Shown: positions 16,829 to 26,732, numbered from the stretch's first letter. The stretch: 64,000 nt of DNA from Bacteroidia bacterium (GCA_023151275.1 JAKLJI010000001.1:82409-146408), one strand, 5' to 3'. Made by a program: numbers and translations. Notes: generated by a model from the letters alone, not told the origin.

Positions 16829-18895
16829 ATGAAATCCAGCAAAAAAGAACATATCAACGCAGGCTATATTGCCTTTTTGTTTTGTTGCTTATTCCTTGCT
16901 GGCCAGTTCAACCTTCAAGCCCAATGCAATTTTGCCAGCGCCGCCGGTAGCAATCTGGTTGGCAATGCTGATTTTGAATTGGGAAACTCAGGTTTCTCAT
17001 CCCCCCTTAGCTTTCAAACCAGCGATTTAAGTAACGGCGGAACCTACGCAGTTACCAACCAGGCCAACTTAGTAAATTCTATGTATTCATCAACCGACCA
17101 TACCAGTGGAAGCGGGAAATTCATGGTGGTGAATTTTGGGAGCACAGGCGGCTTAATTTGGACTCAAACCTTGGCAGTAACTCCCAATACCGATTATGTG
17201 GTTGGCGCCTGGTTTAAAAATGTTTTGATAAAATCCTTACATCCCAATTTAACAGCCGCAAGAATCCGGATTCGGATAGATGGCACTTCCATTACACCCG
17301 AACTGCAACTAACAGATACGCCGGATGTTTGGAGGAACTTGGAAGCGAACTGGAATTCCGGCTCAAAAACCAGTGTTTCGCTCGAACTCTTTAATGCAGA
17401 AGGTGATTTAAATGGGAATGATTTTGGGATTGACGACATTTACATGAAAGCCTGTTGTGCCAAGGTAAATGCCGGCATCGATCAGGAAATTTGCCAGGGA
17501 GATTCTGCCATCCTTCAGGCAGATGGAAGTGGAACCTTTTTATGGTCACCGGTATTTTACATCAATAACCTAAATGTATCCAACCCGGTGGTAAGGCCTC
17601 CGGTTACAGCCCGCTATTATGTTACCCGTACCCAAGGCAGTTGCACAACTAAAGACACTGTTGAGATTCGGGTTACGCCCATTCAGGTGGATGCAGGAAC
17701 CGCACCGGTAATTTGCATTGGCGACAGTTTTCAACTCAATCCAACGGTAAAAGCCAGTAGTTTTGGTTGGCAAAATGTCCCTGGCCTTAGTGATTCAAGC
17801 CTATTAAAACCTTGGTTTAAACCCAGCGGAAATACCGCTTTGGTTTTAACGGGAAAGGTTGGCACATGTACAAAAACTGATACGCTGTTTGTTAGCGTAC
17901 TCAGCTCCATAGTTGCCAAAGCCGGAAATGATACTTTCACTTGTTTGGGAACCCCTGTAAAACTGAATGCCTCGGGAGGAAGCAGCTACCAATGGTGGCC
18001 GAATTACAAAATTGACAATATTAATTCAAGAACGCCACTTGTTAATCCGGATAAAGACACCTTTTACGTTGTAAAGGTGGAGATGGGAGCCGGGTGCAGC
18101 GCTTACGACACGCTGAACATCCTGGTAAGCAAAGGTCCTGAATTGGATTTGGGCCGTGACCGCGGACACTGCTTTGATGGAGCTGTAATCATCAATACCA
18201 CTCTGAATAGTCCGATAGACTCATTCACATGGGATGATGCCAATGGCTTGAACGATGCCAGTAATCTAAGGCCATTTGCTGCTATTAAAGGGAAAAAACA
18301 ATTTGCGATTACAGCCTGGTGGTTGGGGTGCAAAATGCGCGACAGTGTTTTGATTTATGAAATGCCCAAAGTTACAGCTGCTTTTATCACCTCACCACAA
18401 TCGGCGGTGGCACCAGCTTGGGTTCAATTTGTCAATAAATCAACCAATGCCACTCGTTTTTCCTGGGAATTTGGAGATGGCTCATTTCCCTCCACCGAAA
18501 CCAATCCAAGGCACTACTTTCAAGACACAGGAAATTTCATTGTACGCCTGTTTGCACTTGACAGTTTGGAATGTGCAGACCGCGCAACAGTAACCATTCC
18601 CTTAAGTCTGGCACCTTATGTTGAAATGCCAACGAGTTTTACTCCCAATGGCGATGGACTTAACGATGTCTTTAAACCAGCCTTCAACCAGGAAGCTTTT
18701 GAATGGTTGACCCTGCGCATTTACAACAGCTGGGGTGAAGAAATCTTTTCAACCCAGTACCCCGGAGGAACCTGGTGGAATGGGTACGCCAATGATGGAC
18801 CCTGTATGACCGGCACCTATTGGTACACCGTGGAAGCACTTGGCAAAAACCAGGCTCCATTTAACCGAAAAGGCACAGTTTACCTACTTAAATAA
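16829..18895 (+). CDS. T9SS type B (gliding motility-associated C-terminal domain) protein with PKD domain
   Basis: This 688-residue secreted protein has a signal peptide ending near LQAQ. A carbohydrate-binding-like N-terminal region (NLVGNADFELGNSGF) covers about residues 25-210. Four repeat modules of roughly 80 residues follow, each opening with an AGxDxxICxGDS-like motif and closing with a second Cys before DT (for example SCTTKDT). A PKD domain (WEFGDGS) comes next, and then a type B sorting domain with FTPNGDGLNDVF, WGEEIF, WWNG and GTYWYTVEA. The paired cysteines suggest disulfides outside the cell. Start at the ATG after the TATATTTG box. It shares its module with the next gene and probably forms a cell-surface or adhesive fibre. 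Confidence 0.85.
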   Translation: MKSSKKEHINAGYIAFLFCCLFLAGQFNLQAQCNFASAAGSNLVGNADFELGNSGFSSPLSFQTSDLSNGGTYAVTNQANLVNSMYSSTDHTSGSGKFMVVNFGSTGGLIWTQTLAVTPNTDYVVGAWFKNVLIKSLHPNLTAARIRIRIDGTSITPELQLTDTPDVWRNLEANWNSGSKTSVSLELFNAEGDLNGNDFGIDDIYMKACCAKVNAGIDQEICQGDSAILQADGSGTFLWSPVFYINNLNVSNPVVRPPVTARYYVTRTQGSCTTKDTVEIRVTPIQVDAGTAPVICIGDSFQLNPTVKASSFGWQNVPGLSDSSLLKPWFKPSGNTALVLTGKVGTCTKTDTLFVSVLSSIVAKAGNDTFTCLGTPVKLNASGGSSYQWWPNYKIDNINSRTPLVNPDKDTFYVVKVEMGAGCSAYDTLNILVSKGPELDLGRDRGHCFDGAVIINTTLNSPIDSFTWDDANGLNDASNLRPFAAIKGKKQFAITAWWLGCKMRDSVLIYEMPKVTAAFITSPQSAVAPAWVQFVNKSTNATRFSWEFGDGSFPSTETNPRHYFQDTGNFIVRLFALDSLECADRATVTIPLSLAPYVEMPTSFTPNGDGLNDVFKPAFNQEAFEWLTLRIYNSWGEEIFSTQYPGGTWWNGYANDGPCMTGTYWYTVEALGKNQAPFNRKGTVYLLK

Positions 18896-18961
18896 TTCAG
18901 CAAAAACTCCTGTAACCCAATAATTTGATACTCATTTAAGAAAATAAAGTAAAGGAATCAC

Positions 18962-18969
18962 TAAATTTG
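18962..18969 (+). promoter_or_regulatory. Promoter -7 box (TAAATTTG)
   Basis: Perfect match to TAnnTTTG, 48 nt before the ATG at 19018. This would give a longer leader than at most genes in the window. No -33 TTTG at normal spacing was found. Confidence 0.45.
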
Positions 18970-19017
18970 GAAGATTGGGATTTTTCCTAATTGGATTTCA
19001 ACTAAAAAAAAGACTAC

Positions 19018-22000
19018 ATGAATAAAGTTTTACTGTCTTTTGGTGCTTTGCTTTTAGGCCTTTTGGGTATGGTACTGCCAGCGAGTGGTCAAACCTATTC
19101 CTGGGCGATTAATGAATCGGGTTCGCAGGCCGATGCAACCTTGGCCATTACAACAGATATCAACCAAAACGTATACAGTTACATTTCGTTTACTGGAAGT
19201 ATCACTTTGGATAGTGCGGGTGTTAGCAAAACGTTTACTGGTTTTGGAAATAAGGACATCGCAATTATTAAAAAGAATTGCCTTGGTGAGTTTCAATGGG
19301 CGGTAATTATTGGAAGTCCAAACATTGAATGCGGAGATTTTAACTTAGGCGGCTTAGCATCTGATTCCAGTGGCAATATTTACGCATCGGGGTCATTCCG
19401 GGGAATGGCCACTTTTGTATCCTCAAACGGCACAACAATAAGCCGCGGTATTGCAGTAGTACCAACCACCATTGACGATGCATTTATCATGAAGATAAAC
19501 AATGCAGGAATTGTGCAATGGGTAAACACAGCTAGCAGCTCCACTGATGATGAAGCTGGGAGATTAAGACTCGACAGGCAGGGGAATATCTATTTCACCG
19601 GGATGTTTAGCAACAATTGCTTATTTACTAGTGTAGGCGGAAGTCCTGTTACCCTAACCAGCAATGGAAACACCGATATTTTTGTGGCAAAATACTCACC
19701 CTCTGGAGAACTTCTGCTTACGATGGAAGGTGGTGCAGCATTTCAAGACATTGGCTATGACGTGGATATTGACAGCACCGGGAACATTTACGTTTGCGGA
19801 GCCTTTGGTTCTGGCGGAGCAGGAGGCATAAACTTGGGCAATATCATCACCAATAATGGGAGCTTTGGTGCATTTGTAGCCAAAGCAGATCCAACAGGAA
19901 CCTGGCTTTGGGCCAACTCAATGGGTTCTGCGGGAGATGAAAGGTATTATTCTGTTCGAGTGGATGATTTGTATGATCGTGTTTATGTTTCAGGGCACTT
20001 TACAGGAAATTCATTTGTAACTACACGTCCGGGAGGATCAACCTATGCGCTAAACTCCGCAGGCAACTACGACATTTCATTGGTGTGCATGAACACCAAC
20101 GGTGCAAACCAATGGGCAAGGTCGATGGGAGGAATAAACAACGATTATTCTGTGGGTATGACGCTTGATAAAAACCACAATGTGCTTATTGGAGGTGAGT
20201 TTATTGGAGGTTTGACAGTAGGAACCCTTAGCATTAGTTCAACCGGAAATTCATCTGCCTATATTCTACGTCACAGCAGATTAAACGTTCCGCTTAACCT
20301 CTATAAAATTGGTACCACAAGCCCAGGATTCAGACAAGTTGTGGCATTACATCGCTCGAGCTCCAACGCCCTGTTTGCAGGTGGTTACTTTATTGGTGCG
20401 AATGTGTATTTTGGAGATGATACACTTACCAGCAAAGGCAACTCCGACGCCTTTACCGCTAAAATTGACGATGGTACACTTACCATGATTCGCGCCAATA
20501 AAACCACGATTCAATGTACAGGAGACACCAGCATTCTTGATATACCCAATAAAGGATTTGGCCTCTATCGCTGGTTTAGAAACGACACCCTGTTTACTGA
20601 AACAACAACTCCAAAAATACAAACCAATTGGGCCGGAAACTACAAAGTAGTAAGTATAAATGGGTGCGAACCCAATGATACCTCATCAACCATTACCATA
20701 ACCAAACTAACAACCTTTGTTACCCCTCGGCTTTCAGACCATTCCATTTGTTTTGGTGATAGCAGCCAAATTCGAGGAAATGGCCTTTACTCCTATACTT
20801 GGACTCCAACCACAGGAATTAGTAATCCAACAATTTTTAATCCTTGGGTAAAGTCTAGTACCAACACTACCTACTTTGCTACAATTTCCTATCAGGGGTG
20901 TACTGCACGTGATACAATAAACGTGCTGGTTTTTCGGAATTGTTGCCTTACCTGCGCAACTCCTTATGAAATTAACCAAGGCTTGGTTGCTTGTTATCCA
21001 TTCAATGGAAACGCTCAAGATGAAAGTGGAAACGGAAATCATGGCAGTGTAATTGGAGCTACACTCACCCAAGACCGCTTTGGAATCAACGCAAGAGCTT
21101 ATAATTTCAGTGGAACCAATCAGTTCATCAGCATTCCAAACTCAAGTACCTTAAGCGGAATCGATAAAGAAGTAACCATTATGTTCTGGGCAAGAATTGG
21201 AAGTTACTTCAACTTTGGCGGAGGTCTGTTCTTTGCATCGGCAGTTACCAAATCAACAGCAAATCCAAATTACCAATACCGCTTTGCTATTCGTAACGAT
21301 GGTATTTTAACCTACAACAACAACCGTCAATGGAATGTTGCCATGGGAAGCAATACTCCTCTGGCACAATGGATACACTTCGCAGTAACCATAAACGATA
21401 CCATTATGCGGTATTATCGCAATGGAATCTTGGTAGGAACAAGTACAACCTACACTTCCATTACCAGCGACAAAACACAAGGACTTAATCTGGGTCGAGG
21501 CAATCCAAACAATGCCGGCGACTTTTTCAATGGCCGACTGGATGAAGTGCGTATCTACAACAGAACCTTAACCGCAGCAGAAATTACCAAACTCTATCAA
21601 CTTAGCTCCATCAATGGACTTCCAACCGTGAATGCCGGCACAGACCAAAACATGTGCAAAGACGATAGCTTAACCATCAACGGAACCGGAACCCTGATTG
21701 CGAATTTCCTTTGGACTCCAAATCGTAGTATTCTATCTGATTCAACCACCGCACAAACCCGCGTATGGCCTCAGGATACCACCCAGTTTATCCTCCAAGC
21801 TGAGGTAAGTGGATGTAAAAACTACGATACTGTTGTTGTAAATGTAGTTGACTTTAAACCTGAAGCCGGTACCCCTCAAACCATTTGTTACGGAGATACC
21901 TTGCAGGTGAATGCCAGTGCTGCCAATCTTTATTCATGGAGCCCGAATCTGTTTATCAATAACATCAATATTCAGAATCCAAAAATTTACAGCGATAGCT

Positions 22001-23958
22001 CCCGCAACTACATCCTCACTGCCAATAACGGATTGTGTACGCGCTACGACACCCTCCAACTTACCGTAAATCGAGTAGTTTTAGACCCTGTAAGCGATAC
22101 CATCATTTGTGCAGGCGACAGCGCTCAAATCAGCATAAACACAACGGGTATTTTAAGCTACTTCCCAACCTATGGAATAAGCGATACTGCGGTAAGTAAT
22201 CCTTATTTTAAAACCGCAGATAGCACAACCTATATTTTGAGTTCAACTCTTGCAGGTTGTACGGTAAAAGATACCTTCACCATTAGGTCTTCGGTATTGA
22301 GTATTGAAGCAGGTCCAAACCGCGAAATTTGCATGGGCGATACCATTCAATTGAATTCGTTTGCAAGTCCGGGAGCAAATTTTGCATGGCTTACCAACCT
22401 TTACATTTCAGATACCGCAGTTTCAAATCCGCAGGTATTTCCACCTGCAACACAGAACTACATATTAAAAGCGCAAACCCAATATTGCGTGAAGTACGAT
22501 ACTGTACATGTAACGGTTTACAAAGCCTTTGGAAACGCCGGTCCGGATCTCACGCTTTGTCTTGGAGATACCGTACGTTTTCAAGGATTTTCAAACGGAA
22601 TAACCACCTGGTCACCAACAACGGCAATTCTTGATACAGGAGCCACTGCGCGATTAAATCCCACAGCACCAACAACCTCTTACATCATGAACATTCAACA
22701 AGGGGTTTGTAGTTTCCAAGACACAGTAAATGTTACTGTGCTTACCCTTAACGTGGATGCAGGAAGCAATCAAAGTATCTGTTTAGGAGATTCGGCTCAA
22801 CTCAATGCAACGGGATTCATCAAATACAATTGGCTACCGGCCCTATTCATTAGCGATACCGGAATTGCCAATCCCAAAGTGAGTCCACCAAGAACAAGCA
22901 CCTATTATGTGGTTGTTTACAATGGCTATTGCTACCGATACGATAGTGTTCAGGTAACGGTAAATTCAGTAAGTGCAGATGCCGGAATCGACACCTCTGC
23001 TTGCGAAGGAACTTCGGTGCGCTTAAATGCTTCAGGTGGCACAACTTACCAATGGCTTACCACCACCGGACTCGATAACCCCAACTCGGCAACGCCATTG
23101 CTTACTCCACCCAGCTCCGGCTCCTGGATTGTTAAAGTAAGCGATGCAAACAACTGTTTCGACTTTGACACCGTTTCGGTTCGTATGCATACCTACCCTA
23201 GCGTAGATGCCGGACCGGATTTGATGCATTGTCCGGGCGATAATGTTCAAATAAACACCTTGGTTAATGGAACTTATACCGACCTTATCTGGACACCGGC
23301 AACCGGCTTAAACGACAGAAGAGCGGTTAGTCCTTTTGCATCAGTAAGCACCCCTACTACTTATATTGTCGAGGTTAGCAACCGCTATTGCAAAGACTTC
23401 GATACGGTTGAAGTTAGCAATCCACCTAAAGTAGTGGCCGATTTCGACGTCACTCCACAATCGGGAGATGCCCCATTGAAGGTTCAGATTACCAACAAAA
23501 GCCAAAATGCAAAATTCTTCCTGTTTGATTTTGATACAGCAGGCATCACATCAGATAAAAGAGACCCGGAGTTTACCTACATGGGCAAAGGTCTTTACAC
23601 CATTCGACTAACTGTTGAAGATTCCATTGGTTGTTCGGATACTGCTTCTCGCAAAGTAACGGTAGATGCAACAACCAATTGGTTCGCTGCATCAGCCTTC
23701 ACCCCCAACAACGATGGCAACAACGATGTATTTAAAATTACCTATGCCGCATCGGAGTTTGAGTATGTTGAGTACCGCATATACAACCGTTGGGGCTTGG
23801 AAGTTTACAGCTCTCGCATGCCAGACGGAAACTGGTGGGATGGTCGCGACCAAAGTGGCGTAGGAGTTGAATCAGGGGTTTATACCTGGGTTGCCAGCGC
23901 CAAAGACCGATATGGCAAGAAATACAAAATGGATGGCACAGTCCTCCTACTTCGCTAA
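19018..23958 (+). CDS. Giant T9SS type B surface protein (beta-propeller, LamG, nine Cys-pair modules, PKD)
   Basis: This 1646-residue secreted protein has a signal peptide (MNKVLLSFGALLLGLLGMVLPASGQ). Residues about 25-490 hold SBBP-like propeller repeats such as IYVCGAFG and DSTGNIY. A LamG domain sits near 650-860 (CYPFNGNAQDESGNGNHG through LDEVRIYN). One Cys-pair module precedes the LamG domain and eight follow it, each with a motif like AGSNQSICLGDSAQL and a second Cys before a DT. A PKD domain (VVADFDVTPQSGDAP) and a type B sorting domain (FTPNNDGNNDVF, WGLEVYSS, WWDG) end the protein. It is an expected outer-membrane-exported adhesin or filament protein. A terminator lies just downstream, so it ends the transcript. 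Confidence 0.87.
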   Translation: MNKVLLSFGALLLGLLGMVLPASGQTYSWAINESGSQADATLAITTDINQNVYSYISFTGSITLDSAGVSKTFTGFGNKDIAIIKKNCLGEFQWAVIIGSPNIECGDFNLGGLASDSSGNIYASGSFRGMATFVSSNGTTISRGIAVVPTTIDDAFIMKINNAGIVQWVNTASSSTDDEAGRLRLDRQGNIYFTGMFSNNCLFTSVGGSPVTLTSNGNTDIFVAKYSPSGELLLTMEGGAAFQDIGYDVDIDSTGNIYVCGAFGSGGAGGINLGNIITNNGSFGAFVAKADPTGTWLWANSMGSAGDERYYSVRVDDLYDRVYVSGHFTGNSFVTTRPGGSTYALNSAGNYDISLVCMNTNGANQWARSMGGINNDYSVGMTLDKNHNVLIGGEFIGGLTVGTLSISSTGNSSAYILRHSRLNVPLNLYKIGTTSPGFRQVVALHRSSSNALFAGGYFIGANVYFGDDTLTSKGNSDAFTAKIDDGTLTMIRANKTTIQCTGDTSILDIPNKGFGLYRWFRNDTLFTETTTPKIQTNWAGNYKVVSINGCEPNDTSSTITITKLTTFVTPRLSDHSICFGDSSQIRGNGLYSYTWTPTTGISNPTIFNPWVKSSTNTTYFATISYQGCTARDTINVLVFRNCCLTCATPYEINQGLVACYPFNGNAQDESGNGNHGSVIGATLTQDRFGINARAYNFSGTNQFISIPNSSTLSGIDKEVTIMFWARIGSYFNFGGGLFFASAVTKSTANPNYQYRFAIRNDGILTYNNNRQWNVAMGSNTPLAQWIHFAVTINDTIMRYYRNGILVGTSTTYTSITSDKTQGLNLGRGNPNNAGDFFNGRLDEVRIYNRTLTAAEITKLYQLSSINGLPTVNAGTDQNMCKDDSLTINGTGTLIANFLWTPNRSILSDSTTAQTRVWPQDTTQFILQAEVSGCKNYDTVVVNVVDFKPEAGTPQTICYGDTLQVNASAANLYSWSPNLFINNINIQNPKIYSDSSRNYILTANNGLCTRYDTLQLTVNRVVLDPVSDTIICAGDSAQISINTTGILSYFPTYGISDTAVSNPYFKTADSTTYILSSTLAGCTVKDTFTIRSSVLSIEAGPNREICMGDTIQLNSFASPGANFAWLTNLYISDTAVSNPQVFPPATQNYILKAQTQYCVKYDTVHVTVYKAFGNAGPDLTLCLGDTVRFQGFSNGITTWSPTTAILDTGATARLNPTAPTTSYIMNIQQGVCSFQDTVNVTVLTLNVDAGSNQSICLGDSAQLNATGFIKYNWLPALFISDTGIANPKVSPPRTSTYYVVVYNGYCYRYDSVQVTVNSVSADAGIDTSACEGTSVRLNASGGTTYQWLTTTGLDNPNSATPLLTPPSSGSWIVKVSDANNCFDFDTVSVRMHTYPSVDAGPDLMHCPGDNVQINTLVNGTYTDLIWTPATGLNDRRAVSPFASVSTPTTYIVEVSNRYCKDFDTVEVSNPPKVVADFDVTPQSGDAPLKVQITNKSQNAKFFLFDFDTAGITSDKRDPEFTYMGKGLYTIRLTVEDSIGCSDTASRKVTVDATTNWFAASAFTPNNDGNNDVFKITYAASEFEYVEYRIYNRWGLEVYSSRMPDGNWWDGRDQSGVGVESGVYTWVASAKDRYGKKYKMDGTVLLLR

Positions 23959-23968
23959 TTACTATCAC

Positions 23969-24001
23969 AAGCTGTCTCGGTAAACGAGGCAGCTTTTTTT
24001 T
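23969..24001 (+). terminator. Rho-independent terminator
   Basis: An 11-bp stem (23969-23979 with 23985-23995, one G-U pair) closes on a five-base loop and runs into eight T residues. It lies 10 nt after the stop of the 1646-residue gene. Confidence 0.88.
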
Positions 24002-24003
24002 GG

Positions 24004-24190
24004 GCCTTCACGGGATGCGCGCAGGCCAGCCCCCAAGGCTCCCGTGGCGGGGCATCCGCTTGTACTCCTCGCACGTTTGCAGGTGGGCTGTAAGTGCTTG
24101 TCGGGCTTTCTGCCGGCAGCCGCCAAGCCCCAACAGCCCACAGCTTAATCGTACTCCGGGGTACCGCTTCTCCCCCTAAGGCGATTCAAC
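24004..24190. repeat. GC-rich structured intergenic element
   Basis: The 370-nt gap between the T9SS gene and fumC holds a stretch much richer in GC than its flanks and without a credible reading frame. Visible pairings are CACGGGA/TCCCGTG (24009-24015 with 24040-24046), GTGGGCTGT/ACAGCCCAC (24083-24091 with 24133-24141), a nested GGGCTT/AAGCCC (24103-24108 with 24125-24130) and a ten-base palindrome CTGCCGGCAG (24110-24119). The phrase GTACTCC occurs twice (24062 and 24151). It resembles GC-rich dispersed intergenic repeats that I associate with Bacteroidota genomes, from memory. It could equally be a non-coding RNA. The rest of the gap, 24191-24298, shows no gene. Confidence 0.5.
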
Positions 24191-24278
24191 CCGCCAAAAT
24201 ATTTGATATCCATGGCAAAAAGTACCCGAATTCATTGAAATCTAATTCCTTCTGAATTTAATCAGGATAATTATTGGG

Positions 24279-24306
24279 TTGTGCTGAACACATTCCCTTA
24301 ACTTAG
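24279..24306 (+). promoter_or_regulatory. Putative fumC promoter
   Basis: TTG at 24279-24281 (-33 type) and TAACTTAG at 24299-24306 (-7 type, one mismatch) are separated by 17 nt, a normal spacing for Bacteroidota. The -7 box lies 22 nt before the fumC ATG. Confidence 0.4.
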
Positions 24307-24328
24307 CGGCGCAAAAAAAACAGGTCCT

Positions 24329-25723
24329 ATGTCATTCAGAACAGAACACGACACCATGGGCGAGGTACAAGTACCTGCCGACAAGTATTGGGGAGCTCAA
24401 ACCGAGCGCTCACGTAACAATTTTAAAATCGGTCCTGAGGCAAGTATGCCAAAGGAAATTATTTATGCCTTTGCCTATCTTAAAAAAGCAGCAGCTCATG
24501 CCAATATGGACCTGGGCGTTCTTAGCAAAGAAAAATGCGAGCTAATCAGCCAGGTTTGCGAAGAAATTCTGGAAGGAAAACTCGATGGAGAATTCCCATT
24601 GGTAATCTGGCAAACCGGTTCTGGAACCCAAAGCAACATGAACGTAAATGAAGTGGTAGCTTACCGCGCACATGTGCTTAAAGGAGGCAAATTAACGGAC
24701 GAAAACAAAGTACTTCATCCAAACGACGACGTTAACAAATCACAGTCGAGCAACGATACCTACCCTACTGCAATGCATATTGCAGCTTATAAAATGGTTG
24801 TTGAAACAACCATTCCCGGTATTGAAAAACTGAAAGCAACGCTTGCAGCCAAGGCAGTTGAATTCAAAGACATTGTTAAAACCGGTCGCACCCACTTTAT
24901 GGATGCAACGCCTTTAACCTTGGGACAAGAATTTAGCGGATATGTTCAGCAACTTGAAAATGGAATTCGTGCGCTTAAATCATCACTTGAAATGGTAAAA
25001 GAACTTGCCCTAGGCGGAACAGCTGTAGGAACAGGTTTAAATGCCCCTAAAGGTTATGATGTATTGGTAGCAAAAAAGATTGCTGAATTTACCGGACATC
25101 CATTTGTAACCGCACCCAATAAATTTGAAGCCCTTGCCGCCCACGATGCCATGGTAGAACTAAGCGGAGCCTTGAAACGTGTAGCAGTAAGCATGATGAA
25201 AATTGCCAACGATATTCGCATGTTATCTTCCGGACCACGCAGCGGTATTGGCGAAATTGTTATTCCGGATAACGAACCAGGTTCATCAATCATGCCGGGT
25301 AAAGTAAATCCAACCCAACCTGAAGCCATGACCATGGTAGCAGCACAGGTAATGGGAAATGATGTTGCCGTTTCCATTGGCGGAAGCAATGGCCACTTTG
25401 AATTGAACGTATTCAAGCCACTTATTGCAGCCAATGTACTTCAAAGCGCCCGCTTAATTGGCGATGCATGCGTATCCTTCAACGACAAATGCGCAGTAGG
25501 CATTCAGGCCAATCATTCCATCATCAACCGTCACCTTGAGAACTCCTTGATGCTGGTAACCTCCTTGAACCCGCATATTGGCTATGAAAACGCAGCTAAA
25601 ATTGCGAAGAAAGCCCACAAAGAAAACAAAACGCTAAGGGAAGCAGCCATTGAACTTGGGCTGGTAACCAACGAGCAATTTGACCAGTGGGTTGTACCCG
25701 CCAATATGGTTGGCAACCTATAA
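24329..25723 (+). CDS. fumC: Fumarate hydratase class II
   Basis: FumC interconverts fumarate and malate in the TCA cycle and needs no iron-sulfur cluster. The 464 residues match the family length. Landmarks: SGSTQSN-like [13 protein letters not shown] (97-109), [11 protein letters not shown] (140-150), [11 protein letters not shown] (185-195) with the catalytic His189, and the fumarase/aspartase signature [11 protein letters not shown] (318-328) with the catalytic serine loop. The start [13 protein letters not shown] is the standard N-terminus. It is monocistronic, with a hairpin terminator 22 nt after its stop. Confidence 0.97.
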   Translation: MSFRTEHDTMGEVQVPADKYWGAQTERSRNNFKIGPEASMPKEIIYAFAYLKKAAAHANMDLGVLSKEKCELISQVCEEILEGKLDGEFPLVIWQTGSGTQSNMNVNEVVAYRAHVLKGGKLTDENKVLHPNDDVNKSQSSNDTYPTAMHIAAYKMVVETTIPGIEKLKATLAAKAVEFKDIVKTGRTHFMDATPLTLGQEFSGYVQQLENGIRALKSSLEMVKELALGGTAVGTGLNAPKGYDVLVAKKIAEFTGHPFVTAPNKFEALAAHDAMVELSGALKRVAVSMMKIANDIRMLSSGPRSGIGEIVIPDNEPGSSIMPGKVNPTQPEAMTMVAAQVMGNDVAVSIGGSNGHFELNVFKPLIAANVLQSARLIGDACVSFNDKCAVGIQANHSIINRHLENSLMLVTSLNPHIGYENAAKIAKKAHKENKTLREAAIELGLVTNEQFDQWVVPANMVGNL

Positions 25724-25745
25724 ATCAAAACAGACGAATTATCTG

Positions 25746-25778
25746 CAAATACCTCCGGAAACGGGGGTATTTGTTTTT
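25746..25778 (+). terminator. Terminator after fumC
   Basis: An 11-bp stem (25746-25756 with 25763-25773, one G-U pair) and a six-base loop are followed by five T residues. Confidence 0.85.
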
Positions 25779-25931
25779 ATGGGCTTTTGAACTTTATCAA
25801 TTCCACCAGATTGTAAAAAGGTCAATTCGGGACTCTGAGATTCCAGGTAAGTTTACAAAACCCGTAGTCTATCACTTTTAAAAAAATATGTACTTCTAAT
25901 TGTTTTGACATCAATCCATATCCATCAAACC

Positions 25932-25959
25932 TATTTGATAATCAAATATTGGCCAATAT
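25932..25959. promoter_or_regulatory. Two overlapping palindromes, operator candidates
   Basis: TATTTGAT-A-ATCAAATA (25932-25948) overlaps the perfect 14-bp palindrome ATATTGGCCAATAT (25946-25959). The second shares ATATTGGCC with a site at the LysE start codon. Apart from these, the 25779-26057 interval looks AT-rich and empty. Confidence 0.4.
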
Positions 25960-26056
25960 GAACAACAAAATACTTTGATGTTATTTTATGCACTTCAATC
26001 TTAAATTTCCCATACTAACCTCAAGCCAACTAGCAGGGCAAAAGCGCTAAAATTCC

Positions 26057-26074
26057 TATATTGGCCGAGCCAAT
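26057..26074 (+). promoter_or_regulatory. -7-like box and ATTGGC-cga-GCCAAT inverted repeat at LysE start
   Basis: TATATTGG (26057-26064) is one change from TAnnTTTG and lies eight nucleotides before the ATG. It overlaps an inverted repeat ATTGGC/GCCAAT with a three-base centre (26060-26074) that reaches the start codon. Confidence 0.35.
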
Positions 26075-26732
26075 GGAAATACTTGGAATTGTTGCAAAAG
26101 GTTTGATAACCGGATTAATCCTCACCATGTCGTTTGGTGCAGGCTTCTTCGCGTTGGTTCAAACCTCCATTACCCGAGGCGTGCGCAAAGGCTTACTGAT
26201 TGCGCTTGGTGCCGTAATTAGTGATGCTATCTACATTTTTATGGCACTTTTTGCCACCGGTTTCATTAGTGAAGAATTGCCCAAGTACGACAAGTTTATT
26301 CGCATTGGAGCCATGCTGGCTTTCCTGGCGATTGGAATTCGTACCATTTACAAATCGAGCAAAATATTGAACGAAGGTGTAATTGAGAACAAATCAACTT
26401 TCTACTTCATCAGTAAAGGCTTCTTGCTTAACAAGCTCAACCCCATGATCCTAATTACCTGGCTTGGGATTACGGCTTTCCTCCGCTCATCGCTTCAATA
26501 TCATTTGATAGAACTAATTGTATTCTTTGGTGCGGTAATGTTGAGTGTATTTGCCACACAGGCTTTTATTTGTTATTCGTCGGGTAAAATTAAGCGACTC
26601 CTTTCGGAACAGTTCATCCATCGCCTGAATATCATTACAGGCATTCTCTTTATTGGATTGGGAATACTGATTTATTTCTCGGGAGGTTCAACCGGAGAAA
26701 GCATCGAAAAGGCAAAAGACTTGTTGATGTAA
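26073..26732 (+). CDS. LysE family transporter
   Basis: LysE/RhtB proteins export amino acids or related small molecules across the inner membrane. This 219-residue protein has about six hydrophobic segments and the family-type N-terminus KGLITGLILTMSFGAGFFALVQTSITRGVRKGL, with the aromatic or acidic replacements usual in the Bacteroidota branch. NKLNPMILITWLG near residues 125-137 matches the second conserved block. An in-frame TTG four codons earlier (26061) lies within the -7-like box, so the ATG at 26073 is preferred. Its stop directly abuts the stop of the convergent radical SAM gene. The substrate is unknown. Confidence 0.8.
   Translation: MEILGIVAKGLITGLILTMSFGAGFFALVQTSITRGVRKGLLIALGAVISDAIYIFMALFATGFISEELPKYDKFIRIGAMLAFLAIGIRTIYKSSKILNEGVIENKSTFYFISKGFLLNKLNPMILITWLGITAFLRSSLQYHLIELIVFFGAVMLSVFATQAFICYSSGKIKRLLSEQFIHRLNIITGILFIGLGILIYFSGGSTGESIEKAKDLLM

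Noticed and set aside
25687..25881. 64-codon frame overlapping the fumC 3' end and its terminator
   Set aside because: It runs across the stop codon and the hairpin of fumC and has no recognisable protein features.
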